Assembly (NCBI RefSeq): GCF_051991245.1
Contig: NC_135415.1
Location: 11,119,899 to 11,183,898 of the forward strand
Source: Festucalex cinctus
Taxonomy: Eukaryota; Chordata; Actinopteri; Syngnathiformes; Syngnathidae
DNA: 64,000 nt
Direction of reading: 5' to 3'
The translations under genes and the position numbers were made by a program. Below the pieces are notes generated by a model. That model made no database searches. It worked only from the letters and a program-made list of their open reading frames with translations, and was not told the origin of the DNA. Shown here in pieces: positions 20,440 to 32,739 of the stretch (its first letter is position 1; every line of letters starts with the position of its first letter).

Positions 20440-21180
20440 CTAGACAACTTTAGGCCTAGTTAGCTTTGGACCTAGCTAGCTAGCCTCATTCCTAGTTTAT
20501 GTAAGTCAAACTAAACATTAGTTGGTGCTAGTTAGTTGTAGCCCTAGTTATGTTCATTTTCATTAGCTTTGGGCCTTAGCTAGTGTCCAGCCTAGTCAAT
20601 TTTAGATCTCGCCACTTAGCAGCAGGCCAGGCCTAGTTAACTTCATCTTAATTAGGTTTGGGCTTCAGAACTCACTACTTAGATGGCAGCAAGCCTAGCT
20701 AACTTCATCATCATTAGATTTGGGCCTAGATAACTTCAGGTTTAGCTTTCAGGTCAAATTAACTTCAAGTCTAGTTAGTTAGCTTCAGGTCGAGTTGACT
20801 TCAGGCCTATTTAGCTTCAGACCTAGCTAGTTAGCTTCAGAACTAGCTACTTAGCTGGCAGCAAGCCTAGCTAACTTCATCATCATTAGATTTGGGCCTA
20901 TAGATAACTTAAGGTTTAGCTGTCAGGTCAAATTAACTTCAAGTCTAGTTAGTTAGCTTCAGGTCGAGTTCACGTCAGGCCTATTTAGCTTCACGTCTAG
21001 CTAGTTCGCTTCAGAACAAGTTACTTAGCTGGCAGCAAGCTGAGCTTAATTCATCATAATTAGATTTGGGCCTAGATAACTTCAGGTTAAATTAACCTCA
21101 AGTCTAGTTATTTAGCTTCAGGTCGAGTTGACTTCAGGCCTATTTAGCTTCACGCCTAGTTAGCGTCCGGTCAAGTTAGT
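20440..21180 (+). repeat. CTAGTTAGCTTCAGGCC array with 180-bp higher-order unit
   Basis: Short units such as CTAGTTAGCTTCAGGTC recur. A larger unit containing CTTAGCTGGCAGCAAGC repeats at about 20680, 20860 and 21025. From 21181 to 21680 nothing was recognised. Confidence 0.85.
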
Positions 21181-21689
21181 TTCCTCTCACTATGATTTTG
21201 TTTGTTTACACGTGCCAGAGTAAGTAAATGTTACCAACAAAAAGATGATTGTGATTGCATTGAAACGCCAAACAAGGAAAGGCTCTTATTTTCTTTCCTT
21301 CTCTGTAACACATGAGTGCCTTTCATTTGGTAGCAGTCCCATTGGTGAGATGCTAAGATGGGCTTTTTTCCCCACAGGCGTAATTTCATTGGCTCATCTG
21401 CAATTGGCTCGCCGTCTGTTTCCATCAACCTGCGAGAGGATTGAAACAAAACCAGCTGATCATTGATGACAGGCGCGAAGGTGGCCATTTGGTTTTCCTT
21501 CTAACATTTTATTTTTTTGTGCTCACATTGTGTCACATTTGAGTTTGACATGGACACATTGACCAGATTCATGTTTTCAAAAGGACATATGTATAGTATG
21601 TTGTTTATCTTCATCAAAAATAGCCAGCTTCAAAATTGTTTATGTAACTAATATTTTGTGGATTGGGTTTATTCACTGTAAATCCAAAA

Positions 21690-21889
21690 AGTTACACACA
21701 AACCCAAATTTGAAACCCTAACCATGTGTAAACACTACTTCAAAACCCTTAATGTCTTTAAACCTTACTTTAAAATCCAAAACCTGTTGTTGTTTTTTTT
21801 TTTTAAACCTTTAAATCCAAACTCTGGCTCGAAAAAAAAAAAAACCCTGTCTTGAAACCTGAATATGAATTCCAAAGCCAGTCTTGCAA
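21690..21889 (-). repeat. degenerate AAAGTAGGGTTT minisatellite
   Basis: AACCCTAA, CTTACTTTAAAATCC and CTTCAAAACCC units spaced about 20-35 bp apart. Read on the - strand they match the larger array at 52900-53145 and 53641-53870 on the + strand. Confidence 0.6.
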
Positions 21890-23483
21890 CCCTAATGTTA
21901 ATGTTTGCTCCATTATTTCTAAGAGTAGTAACTGAAATTAAAAGTAAGGGTGATATACGTCAAGATATGAATATAGCAGCAATTAAACTTTTATTAAAGC
22001 CAGAAAAAGACCCCACCCTCCCGTCAAGTTACCGACCGATATCACTAATTAATACCGATATTAAAATTATCGCTAAGGCCTTGGCATCTCGACTAGAGAC
22101 AGTAATCTCGACAATTATTCATAGCGATCAAACAGGTTTTATTAAAGGTCGTCATTCTACTAATAATATTAGGAGGCTCTTTAACTTGATTAGTATGTCA
22201 CAGCGGTATGATAAAAAGGCAGTTGTTATTTCGCTGGATGCAGAAAAAGCCTTCGATAAAGTTAACTGGTCCTTCCTCTTTGCTGTCTTAAATAAATTCG
22301 GCTTCTGGGAGTCATTCATTCAATGGGTCTCAATATTATATGATTCTCCTAAAGCTACAGTTACTACTAATGGGATTACATCACAGAGTTTTACTCTACA
22401 AAGGGGTACAAGACAAGGGTGCCCAATGTCTCCTTTATTATTTGCTATATTTATTGAGCCGCTTGCATTAGCTATACGTCAGGATAGACGGATCCAAGGA
22501 ATCCACTCCGGGACAATAGAACATAAAATTAATCTATATGCCGATGATATATTACTCTATTTAGAAGAACCTGCTATCTTGTTAGGGGAAGCATTTAACT
22601 TAATAACTAAATTCTCTCACTTATCAGATTACTCTATTAACTGGACAAAATTATTATTATTATTATTATTATTACCTATCACAGAAAATTCATGGAACCC
22701 TACAAGTCAGGATCCACACTACTCCTTTCCTACAGGTAATTTAAAATACTTAGGTGTTAAAATTTCACCTAAGCTAACTGAATTAACTTCTTTAAATTTT
22801 TCACCATTATTGGATAGTATCCGTAGTGACCTGGAGCGCTGGAATAATCTTCCGATCTCTTTAATAGGACGGATAGCTACTATAAAAATGAAAGTTTTAC
22901 CAAAGATCAATTATTTATTTTCAATGATTCCATTTAAACCTACGTCTAACTGGTTCCAATCGCTGGACTCTGCTCTCATAAAATTCTATTGGAATAAAAA
23001 AAAAGCCAAAATTAGTCTATCTACTCTACAGGAAAGTAAATCTAAAGGAGGTTTAGAGGCACCAAACTTTATGTACTATTATATAGCTAATCAACTACAA
23101 TATGTTGTGCTATGGACACAACCCAACAGAGATACTAACTGTTGGTTGGAATTGGAGCAGAAGGATTGTAATAATCTTAGACTGTTAGGTTTACTCTTTA
23201 TTACAAAATCAATAAAACGACATAATTGTTTTAAAAACCCAATGATAGCCGCCACCCTGACTGCCTGGTGGAAGGCATTAGAAATTACAAACTCCCAATT
23301 GGCGCCCTGTGGGCTCTCTCCCATTTGGCATAACCCCGACTTTCAACTTAATAATCAGTCGTTCCATTAAAGCTTATGGGAGCAGAAAGGAATTTCACAC
23401 CTTCATCATCTTTTCTCAGATAATAAGTTTATATCGTATACAAACTTGGTCCAAAAATTTCTTACATTATCTGCAAGTTAAAA
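21890..23483 (+). pseudogene. LINE ORF2 remnant: reverse transcriptase
   Basis: This is the RT of an L1/Tx1-type non-LTR retrotransposon, which copies its RNA at a nicked target. Visible blocks in order are SYRPISLINTDIKIIAKALA, GFIKGRHSTNN, SLDAEKAFDKVNW (motif A), GTRQGCPMSPLLFAIF (motif B) and YADDILLYL (catalytic motif C). The C-terminal region follows, for example NLKYLGVKISP and SKGGLEAPNF. It is open from 21865 to the TAA ending at 23370. A frame change there restores EQKGISHLHHLF up to a stop at 23483. The N-terminal endonuclease is missing. At 22651-22673 a (TTA)n run inserts eight leucines where family members are variable. The intact catalytic residues but missing 5' end make it a fairly young dead-on-arrival copy. 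Confidence 0.9.
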
Positions 23484-24179
23484 ATATGCCACCTACACCC
23501 GCCGGGTTGGGTGAGGCCCCGCTGGTCGCTCCTCTTACTCACTTCACTAGTTTTGCACTATACACTTTGTAAATATACACATAGGGCACACAACACATTT
23601 CATGGTGGGGTGGGGAAGGGTGGAAACACCGTCTTCACCCTTCAACTTCCCTCCAATTTTAATGCACTTCATGTCCAAGGGGAGGGGTGAGTTGGGGCGG
23701 GGAGCCATCAGGGGGGATGGACTGCAGTGCCTGGCAGCGCTGTGGTCCCCCCCATCTGTGTCCCTGCCCCACCACTTTGCCCCTCCATTTCCTTTTTTAA
23801 TGCACCACACATATACATATTCATTTTTTTGGGGGGATGCGGGTGTATCAGAGTAGGGGAAATTTTTTCCCTCTGCTCCGACTCACCTGCTCCCAATTTT
23901 AATGCACCACACGCACACACTTGTATATACACTGGGTGGGGCCACATTCACGGTGTAAGGGTAGAGCTCGCCAGTCGGCGAGCTGGCGGACTCAGTAATA
24001 GGGTTAGGTGTCACTAGTACGCTGGCGTGACGACCGGGGCCTCTTCCCACCGGGCTCGGTGTTCTGGTGTTCCGCCTCTCCCCCGGTGCTTCTCCCCTCC
24101 CGCCGCTGTGCTCCTTTCGCACGGCTGGAGGTGGGGTGGGCACGTCTCTCCTTTCTGCGCTGCTGCCCGGTGCCGGTTT

Positions 24180-24600
24180 CCGGGGGGGGGCTCGCGGGGG
24201 GCGGGGTTCGCGGGGGGGTTGGCGGTCGTCGGGGGTGGGGGGGCGTGGGGTGGGGCGGCTTGTTTGGGGGGGGTGGAGGTATGGGTGGGTGGGGGGTTGG
24301 GTGTTGGGGGTCGGGGTGTGTTCGGGGGTTTGGGGGCCGGGGGTGGTGGGGCCTGGGTCGTGGCGGGTGGCGGGTTTGGGTGGGGTGCGGGGGGGTCGTG
24401 GGGGGATGGGGGCTGGGGACCGGTGGGGCGTTGTGGGGGCCCGCCGGGCCTCGTTCTGTGGCCTTGGGTGTGGGCCGGGGCTGGGGCGGGGGTGTTCCGG
24501 GCGTCTGGGTCGGCTCGCCGACCGGTGTCCGCTCGGGTGGCTTGGGGGTGGCCTTGGTGCTGCCGCGGCCTGGGGATTCCGAAGGGGGGGGTGCTCGCTT
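24180..24600 (+). repeat. G-rich block in LINE 3' region
   Basis: About 420 bp of GGGG/GGGTGGGG-rich sequence on the sense strand, with dozens of G runs of three or more. The long ORFs on both strands here come from the skewed composition and show no domain. Confidence 0.85.
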
Positions 24601-24725
24601 TGCTGGACCGCGGTTGATGGCTTCTTTCTTTGGTGGTGGTCCTTATGCATGCCAGATCCATTGCACCAGCATCTACTGAAACTCAACAGAAGTAGCCTCT
24701 CCCTCCCACAGCCCCTTGAATCAGT

Positions 24726-25110
24726 GGGTGCTGGTGTCTGTGGATCTCACTTTGCTTTATCTATCCTTCCCTCCTTCCTCTCTTTAGTTTTTCCTCTGGT
24801 CACTTGAGATCTCAATTTATTGGAAGTTTGAGGTTTCTGGGGTTGGCATAAGACTGGTTTTGTAACCACGCAGGAGGGGTTTGGTTGGTGCTGGATTTCA
24901 CTTTGATGGATTGGATGTACTGGCTTCTATGGATCTCACTCTGCCTCATCGATCCTTCCCTCCTTACTCTCTTTAGTTTTTCCTCTGGTCTCTTGAGATC
25001 TCGCTAATTTGTTGGAATTTAGAGGCTTCCGGGGTTGGCGTAAGACTTTGATTTTGTAACCATGGGGAAGGCAGGAAGTGTTTGGTCGGTGCTGGATTTC
25101 ACTTTGATTT
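24726..25110 (+). repeat. about 185-bp tandem repeat in LINE 3' region
   Basis: Two copies (near 24726 and 24910) share a GGATCTCACT block, CTCTTTAGTTTTTCCTCTGG, GGGGTTGGC and GGTGCTGGATTTCACTTTGA. A third partial copy follows to about 25170. Confidence 0.85.
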
Positions 25111-25315
25111 ATCTTTCTTTTCTCTTTATTTTTTCTGACCTTTTCTCTGGTCTCCTGACCATTTGAACCTCACGACTCTGGCAAGATTCTGAAGTACCTG
25201 GTTAAGGCGAAGGGTAATGGGATATTTATAAGGTTTTAGGTGACTTAATGAGTATAAATGTATACGTATTTGCACGCGCACGCACGAAACGCACCCCAAC
25301 GCGCGCAAACGCATG

Positions 25316-25357
<42 letters not shown>

Positions 25358-25823
25358 AAAGAAAAAAGAAAAAGAGCAATGATGATAAGACGTTGAATCG
25401 GTAAGACTACCGAATGAACAATTCTGAGCTCTTTTTAAAAAAAATTAAATAAATAAAAAATAACAGTCGCAAGTCTGTTTTGTCTTCTCACGCTGGTCGT
25501 AACAAAAGGGATTTTTGTTTTGTTTTTTGTTTTTTTCTGTCTTGCGCCTTTTCACAGCCAAACAGGCAGCAAATGTTGCACACGCAGGGAAAAAGGCGAG
25601 ATGATGAAATCAAATGGGAAAGGAAGCAGCAATCAATGTGTGCGTGCGCGCCCTCACACACCAGCTGTTGCAGGCAATGTGTGACAGTAATGACTTTTTT
25701 TTTTTGCAGCACAAAAACAAAATATAGACAAAAAAAAAAAGTTCTATTGTGGGGATTTATTCCCGTTTCCCTAATGCTGATGTTGACTGTTGCGTGGGGG
25801 GACACCACACGCCAATTATTTAG

Positions 25824-26819
25824 CAGTGATAATTTCGTCAACGAAAAATTATTGTTATAGTTTTCGCCACAAAATTATTTTTTCAGACGAAAATGAAACG
25901 AAAACGGAAATAGAAACCATTCATTGATATGATATAAAAAATTGACGGACAATTCCGTCAAGTGACTAAAACGAAAATGAAAACACAGTGATGAAAATTC
26001 ACACAATCCTATCAAAAAGTTTTCACTGCACTATATTTCATGTTCAAACATGTTTACATTCATTGTTCAGCTGTAAGATTAATCAAGCAATTTAATTATG
26101 CACTTTTTTTTATTTAGATGAAAACCAAGTTAGATTAGTGTTCGTTAAACATGTTTCATTGAAACAATTGACAAAGACACCGTTGTATTAATTCTTTCTT
26201 GCGTGTTAAACTACAGTTACAAATAGGTGTGTTATCATTTTCTGTATAAAAGTTGAAATGTATGATGAAATAAAATAGCAACTAAACTGCCAATTTAGTA
26301 GACTAAAATCGCTCTTTTTTTTCGTCGACTAAAATAGCTTTTTATTTTATTTCTGTTGACTAAAATTGGATTAATATAAATAATATAATGTAATATAATA
26401 TAAAACTAAAATACAATCAGATGACTACATTATGACTAAAATTTTAATTAATTTTAGTCATAAGACTATAACTAAAACTAATTATGCACTTTTATACTTT
26501 TTTTTTAAATTTAGATGAAAACTAAGTTACATTATTGTCAGTTCAACATGTTTCATTGAAACAATTAATAAAGACACCGTTGTATTAAATGTGTCTTGCG
26601 TGTTAAAGTACAGTTACAAATATGTGTGTTATCATTTTCTGTATAAAAGTTGAAATGTATGCTGAAGGAAATTATCAACAAAACTGTCAATTTAGTTGAC
26701 TAAAATTTGATTCAAATCAAAATACAACCAGATGACAACATTTTGACTAAAATTTTAATTAATTTTAGTCAAAAGACGACAACTAAAACTAAATTAAAAT
26801 TTCTTGTCAATATTAACTG
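25824..26819 (+). mobile_element. hAT-type MITE with internal duplication
   Basis: 996 bp starting CAGTGATAATTTCGTC and ending AATATTAACTG. Flanked by identical ttatttag (25816-25823 and 26820-26827). A block of about 200 bp, including CATGTTTCATTGAAACAATT and CACCGTTGTATTAA, is present twice (about 26095-26290 and 26485-26670). Its ACGAAAATGAAAACG repeats form palindromic ends. Related to 10125-10553. Confidence 0.92.
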
Positions 26820-26827
26820 TTATTTAG

Positions 26828-27968
26828 CATAATTCTCAGATAGAGAAAACAAGTGCAGAGAAGTCTTTAAGTATGGAAAAGATATGGAATTTTGAAATTC
26901 CAAGTATGTAAGAATCTTGAAAACTGTATTTTGCCAAGGTTTGAGTCAAACATCCGAGAATTAAGCCACTCATAATCTTTCATGAAGGAAGTCAGATTTG
27001 TTTAAACAAACCTACAAAAAGAAAAAGTCAGGATTTTTAAAGAATTTTTTTTTCCTATCTCAGACTTGCATGAAAAATGTCATCTTCGCGTTTCCGAAAA
27101 GTGTCAGCGTTGTGTCACTTGACAATTTCCCCCGTGGCGGCAAACCTGATCGTGAGCGTGGCGGCCGTGCACTTTGAATCAAGTCAACCCGACACGCAGC
27201 CCGATCGATATCTCATCAGCGTCCGTCCGAATCGAGTTGCCATCTCTGCAATCTCCACAGGCGTATGTCATATTTCATATTGGCATAAACGTTCCAGTTG
27301 ATTATCTTATTCCAATATATTTTATTGCAATGGGGGATTGAAATAAAAGAAAAGTATCACATTGTTTTGTAATTTGTAATTAATTTGACTGTTAAATGGA
27401 TACATTTCAGAATAAAAAGCCACATTTATACTCTTAAAAAATACTGGGAGTTTTGAAGAAGGAAAAAATTGCAGTCTGATTAAAATAAATCGAGTTGCGT
27501 TTGAGTATAACGGCAAGGTGGCGTTAATTCATGAACAAGGTAACTCAATTTGCTTCAAATAGCTGCAAAACATTTTAAGGTGAAAGAATTTAAGACTATT
27601 GGTCCAATTTTTTGGGGGGGGAATTATTTATTCATTTCCTATTTATTTATTTATTTATTTATTTATGTTTTTGTTTTTAGCTATTTTTTGTTTGGTTGAT
27701 AAAGTGTTTTTATTTTAGAAAAATGTAATTTTTTCAATAAACCCTTTTTTTTCGTGAGCTAAATTTTGAACCAAATAAAATTATTTATTTTTTTAAGAAA
27801 CAAAAGAAAACATCAGAATCTTATGACAAGTCTTGAGACACAAGTCTTATTTCGTGACTTAATAAGATGATATCATGAGTAAAATTTATGATTTTAGTGG
27901 CCGAATATTACGGAATTGTATTGCTGCCACGCCAGAAAGAAAAAAAACAAAAAAACTTCAGTATCATC
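26828..27968. other. intergenic, no gene recognised
   Basis: AT-rich, with one GC-richer patch at 27080-27300 open on the + strand. The translation has no family resemblance. A TTTA microsatellite lies near 27640-27665. Confidence 0.45.
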
Positions 27969-29173
27969 TAGAGGTGTGCAAAATTTCCGATTCTTAGATT
28001 ATTCACGATTCGGCCGTGGAACAATCGAGAACGATTCACAAACGTCCAAATTCCGATTATATAAATATGCCAAGGGAAGCGAAACGAGCGAAAAGTACGC
28101 GGAACTGAAACGCAGTAGCGCGCGCGGTCTTCGGGACGCTTTTTGGGACGGACCGAGAGTACACATCCACAACTCACGCCTCGAGATTCAAAACAACAAC
28201 ACGCATGGCTGAGCTGACCAACCCACCTCTTCGTGACATCAGACCTGCTCCGAAAAGGCAAACAACTTCAGGCGGAAGTATCAGCTAGCTGGCTGCAGTG
28301 CGTCGGTTAGCGTTCTACAGGGCGCCGCGCAGTGATACGAACGAACGAACAGAAAAGTAGTGGCTGGCGGTAATGGCGTCTGATTTTATTCAGAAAAGAG
28401 TATTGTGGTGGAAATGTATCACGCTTTTGAAAACAAAAAGTTTTTAGAAGAAAAACATTTTATTTCCGAGACCCCAGCCAGCTTGCTGGACTATTTCTTT
28501 TTTATTTTCTTCTCGTCCAACGTCGAACCAGAACGCGTGTCACAGAACGCTGTCAGGGGTAAGTCAGTGCTGATCGCACACACGGGAGGTGAGGATGAAA
28601 TAGAGATTCATGTCTAAAAAGCCGAACGATCCCATTAATGTTTATACGTTCATGTTTACACAAGTTAAAAAGCAGAAAAGCACTTGAGGGTTTTTTTTTT
28701 TTTGTACCTCTGAGAAACTTTAATGTTTACATGTTCATCTTTACACAACTTAAAAAGCAGGAAAGCACTTTTTTTTTTTTAGGCATTTGTATTGAAGTAG
28801 TAGTTCACATTGTCTTTCATTTATACCTCAATGCACTTTTGAGTGGATAAAAATAATATATTTTTGCTCAGTGCTATGTTTTATTCTGTTGAAGACTGAA
28901 TATACTTAAAAGCTGTTGTTACAGAATGAGGACTTGAGTATTTTATTTACTGTTTTGAACTGTTAACTTGATACTGAAATAGTAGTTTATGTAGGCCTGA
29001 GAGGACTTTTGTACTATTTTTGTAACTAATGTACGAAACATTAAAAGCACAAAAATACATTGTTTTTTTTCTGCTGCCTGGGGGGGAAATCAATAATCGT
29101 TTTATAATCGAATCGTAGCCTCTGAATCGTAATCGCAATCGAATCGTGAGGTGCCCCAAGATTCCCACCTCTA
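27969..29173 (+). mobile_element. 1.2-kb hAT-type non-autonomous element
   Basis: Ends TAGAGGTGTGCAAAAT and ATTCCCACCTCTA with identical flanks gtatcatc (27961-27968 and 29174-29181). Inside, the block from TTAATGTTTA to AAAAAGCAG is repeated about 85 bp apart (28636 and 28720). Short ORFs inside do not show transposase motifs, so I treat it as an internally deleted copy. Confidence 0.93.
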
Positions 29174-29181
29174 GTATCATC

Positions 29182-29954
29182 ACATCGTAATGTGTCAAGT
29201 TATCACGTTAAAATTCTGAAATTGATCACGTTATGATGTCGAACATTTGAACGTAAAAATTTGTCACCTTCAAACGGGAACTTCATCAGGTTCTATTTTC
29301 AAATTGATCGCATCTGTACGTACGTGGCCTAGACATGTTCAAACGTGACTCAACTTTTTGAATCTGTGTGGTAGCGATACATTTCCGTAAAATATCATCA
29401 TGATATAAAAACGCAACAATAAAAAAAAACGTAAAATCGAATGTAACACTAACATGATTGCTGGATTCTAAACTGTTGCAGTTTGCTTGCCTGTGATTGG
29501 CCAATTCTGTTTTGGGAGGGGGTGTGGCTTAGCAAAAAGAAGCGTATTGGCATCTGCGTTACCACGGCAACCATCTGGCGGCGTGTCCGTGTCATCTCCC
29601 GCCAAGTATTTCCCGTAATGAGCGAATAAACATGAGGCCACGGCCCGGCACAGGTGGTCCGTTGAAGGACCCGAGCTTGTTAGCTTCCATTTCTACCACG
29701 TCTTTCCTCGTGACGACTTTCGGGCAAACGTCGCAGTGGATTGTGAGGACCCCCCGGGAAACAGCTGGCCAATTATTTGCTGTCTTGATTGTTTGCCCGA
29801 TTGGAAAGAAACTTGTACAGGTGGAAAAGAAACTGGACGTCCGCATCAAAATTTTGTAGTAATAAATGTCATAATAATGCATATATTTGTGGAGACTGGG
29901 GTCAAGTTGTGTTTTACAATTTTAAAAATGTGTAGAATTTCACACGTTCAGCTC
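29182..29954. other. intergenic, no feature seen
   Basis: Unique-looking sequence. ORFs around 29632-29882 exist on both strands but without recognisable domains or splice signals. Confidence 0.45.
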
Positions 29955-30395
29955 TTAACTCATTCACTCGCAGCCATTTTGACAGAAGCAATCCCGTTCG
30001 CTCCCGCCTGTTTTACCTGATTTGGACTGATTTTGCAAGGCCCACAGAATATTGTTTTCTTTTGCTATGAAAACATGGAACCTAACCTAACTCCGTTTTG
30101 CAGCAATTTGCATTAGAATACAGCTAATTTTCACCAATTTTCACAAATCTATCTAGAATTGTGAGTAATTGAGGTTTTTTTCAACATGGTCCTGGTTGAT
30201 CTCTTACGCTCTGCTGCCACCTGCTGGCCGTTTGTGTAATAACTAATATTTCTGCAACCGTTCTTTTCAGTTGAGAGGCTGCATCAAAGCCTTCTGTATG
30301 CTCTAGCATTTAAAAAAACACAAACAAACAAAAAAAACATAAATATGTCTTTGGGACACTCAAAACATTAAAAAAGGTATTGGGATCAAATTTAA
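29955..30395 (+). mobile_element. TTAA-type (piggyBac-like) MITE
   Basis: Begins TTAACTCATTCACTCGCAGCC and ends with a degenerate TTGGGATCAAATTTAA. Interior blocks match 53145-53640, including CTGCTGCCACCTGCTGGCCG and TGTATGCTCTAGCATTT. No coding capacity. Confidence 0.75.
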
Positions 30396-31701
30396 TATGA
30401 AAAAAAAAAAGATTTTGTTTCTAATGAAAAAAGAGAAATAATGTTTTCGGAAAAGTGTTTTTCAAACAAATAATTCTAAGAAAACTTCATGTTTTTGCCA
30501 CATGTGAGAATATTTTGGGTTAAAAAAAAAAGAAAAAAAAAAGTAGTTTTCAGAAATTACCAAAAAAGAAGCAAAACTTTTATTTTTTTTTTAAATATTT
30601 TTGTTAAAAATAAATAATTATTTCAAAATTTAGAAAAATGTTTGTTATATTCAAGACAAAAAGTTGTTAGGGGGGGAAAGTCTAAACATAACCAAGAAGT
30701 AATGCAAGAAATGTGGGGGGGAAAAAACAGTGGCTGCAATAAGATTGCTGGCTTTTTATGTACTTTTGTTATCTGTATATGGGCTGCGTAATAAATTGCA
30801 TCTGCAGCACACACACACTTACACACGTGCACGTACAGTAATTGTTTGCGTGCACACCAGCACGCCGATGGTGTGCACAACACAAACCGGGCAGTAAATC
30901 ATCCCCGGTTGCAAACAAAAAAAAAAAAAAAGAAAAAAAAAAGAGAGAAATCAAATACTCGCCGTTTGGTCCACTGTTAGCCGTGCTTCATTTTGACATT
31001 AGCCACATTAGTGCGCCCATCAATATCACACAAGATCAATCACGTAAAATCAATAAGGTTGTGCTTTGGTGATTGCTACGAGCTGGAAGAGCTTCTGCAG
31101 CATTCTGGTCCTCAAACGAGCAGCAAACTTGACAATCAAATGCAAAATTATATACAGTATTAATTGTATGGGAATTAAGGCAGCTTTTTTTTTTTTTTCC
31201 CAGGAATGAAGTTATAAAACTGTATACATTATTTTAAAATACAGTCTAGTATTGTGATGTATCTCTTTACTCATTTAATGATTTGATTATTTTTGATGAG
31301 TTAATTTTAATGTATTTATTTGTCAATTGTTTTGATTGGGTATTTTTTGGTGTAATAAGTTGCTTTTATTATTAATTATTATTATTATTATTTATTAATT
31401 AAAATTAACTTTACAAGACTTCATTTTTTACGTTATAAAGTTAACCCTAACCCTAAAAGCAAGTTCCCGGTATATCTAGTAGTAATTTTTCAAATGTAAA
31501 GTCATATTTTTTTATAGGAAAACAGTGAAATTATAATCATAATGTGAAAACTACATTTAAAAATATATGTGAACAAAAGTTTAAAAAATAAAAATAAAAT
31601 AAAGCTCTAAAATGATTTCGATGATGCAAAACTTTCTAATGTTTTTGTTCATTAATTGAATGGGAATTAAGTCATCATTTTACCAGGCATATAAAGGTCA
31701 A

Positions 31702-31742
<41 letters not shown>

Positions 31743-31828
31743 GTAATGTAATTAATTTGTCGAATAAATATTTATTTTATGGGAAAGGGTATATTTACAA
31801 CAACAACAAAAAATTGTGACATCCATTA
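30396..31828. other. AT-rich intergenic
   Basis: Many A/T runs, including 36 T at 31704-31739. A short telomere-like CCCTAACCCTAA occurs at about 31443-31454. No gene recognised. Confidence 0.5.
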
Positions 31829-32312
31829 GTCAACTTGGCGTAGCCTTAGCGATAATTTGCTAACTTTCTGAAAAAATGTTTAGTATTTTTTTTTTTAAGC
31901 ACCATTTTTTTTACAACTAATATGGTTTAACATTCGCAAGGTTTGACTACCATCTAAAATTAATTGGCGTGAGCACACAAGTCAATTTAGCTTAGCCTTA
32001 GCAGTTATTCGCTAACCATCTTTAAAAAAAAAAAAAAACATTAGTAGACATTTTTTAGCATGAATGATGAACCATTAGCATTTTCTAGCTAAAACCAAGT
32101 AAGGTTAGCATTGATAAGTTTTGACTAGCGTCTAAAATATTTTCATGTGGGCACACAAGTCAACGCCGCTTTAGCGATCTTTCTGTAAATACAGTATATT
32201 TAAAAAAAACGAAAAAAAAAACGTTGAAATTGACATTTTTTTAGCGTGTAGCATTTGTAATATTTGGCTAAAACCAATGAGTTAGCGTGGGCATGCAAGT
32301 CAACTTAGCGAT
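31829..32312 (+). repeat. about 150-bp degenerate tandem repeat
   Basis: Copies start with a GTCAACTTRGCG-like block at 31829, 31981, 32159 and 32299, each preceded by a GGGCACACAA-like block. Spacing is 140-178 bp. Confidence 0.75.
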
Positions 32313-32739
32313 CCTGAATGAAGTGGATTGGCAGCTGTGTTAAACGTGCATCAAAGTCAGACCTCGGGTATGAAAATACGCGTGACAGACGACTCGGCCA
32401 CACGGCCCCAAACGGCAGGGAACCGGTCGTGCCTAAGTGATCCTGATTGATCTCCCCGACAGGCGGCCCGTCAATAATAATCCCGCCTTGCCGGCGCTGC
32501 CCAAATGAGGCCCCAACTGCCAGTCAACGGGGCGGCCGAGACGAGAATCGATCAGAAACATCCGGCGACTGGAACCCTCACCGTGATCTCGTCTGTCGGG
32601 AGTTGGCAGCCGTGATGGACAACTTGAACCGAAAGCTCACATTGGATAGTCGAGCAACAAAAATAATTCTCCTTCTGTCTGCTCGGTTTAACAGTACAAG
32701 CTCCACATTTTGTGGTGATGCTTCTATTTCTTGCAATAC
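32313..32739. other. GC-richer unique block, possible conserved non-coding sequence
   Basis: A non-repetitive stretch between two tandem arrays. Open frames on both strands show no domain. It stands out only by composition. Confidence 0.35.

Larger units (their letters stand above)
21890..25462 (+). mobile_element. 5'-truncated L1/Tx1-like LINE with long 3' region
   Basis: The body starts inside the RT domain, so the endonuclease and ORF1 are absent. The RT frame (21907-23370, then 23370-23483 in another frame) is followed by about 2 kb of non-coding sequence: a G-rich block at 24180-24600, about 185-bp repeats at 24726-25110, a (CA)n tract at 25322-25353, and an A-rich tail after CTGAGCTCTTTTT. 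Imperfect flanks cagtcttgcaa (21879) and cagtcgcaag (25464) may be an old target duplication. The assignment of the whole 3' region to one element is inference. Confidence 0.75.

Noticed and set aside
24014..24686. Proline-rich - strand and glycine-rich + strand frames over 200 residues
   Set aside because: Compositional artefact of the G-rich block in the LINE 3' region; several frames are open at once.
31443..31454. CCCTAACCCTAA as an interstitial telomere
   Set aside because: Only two units; too short to support a telomeric origin.
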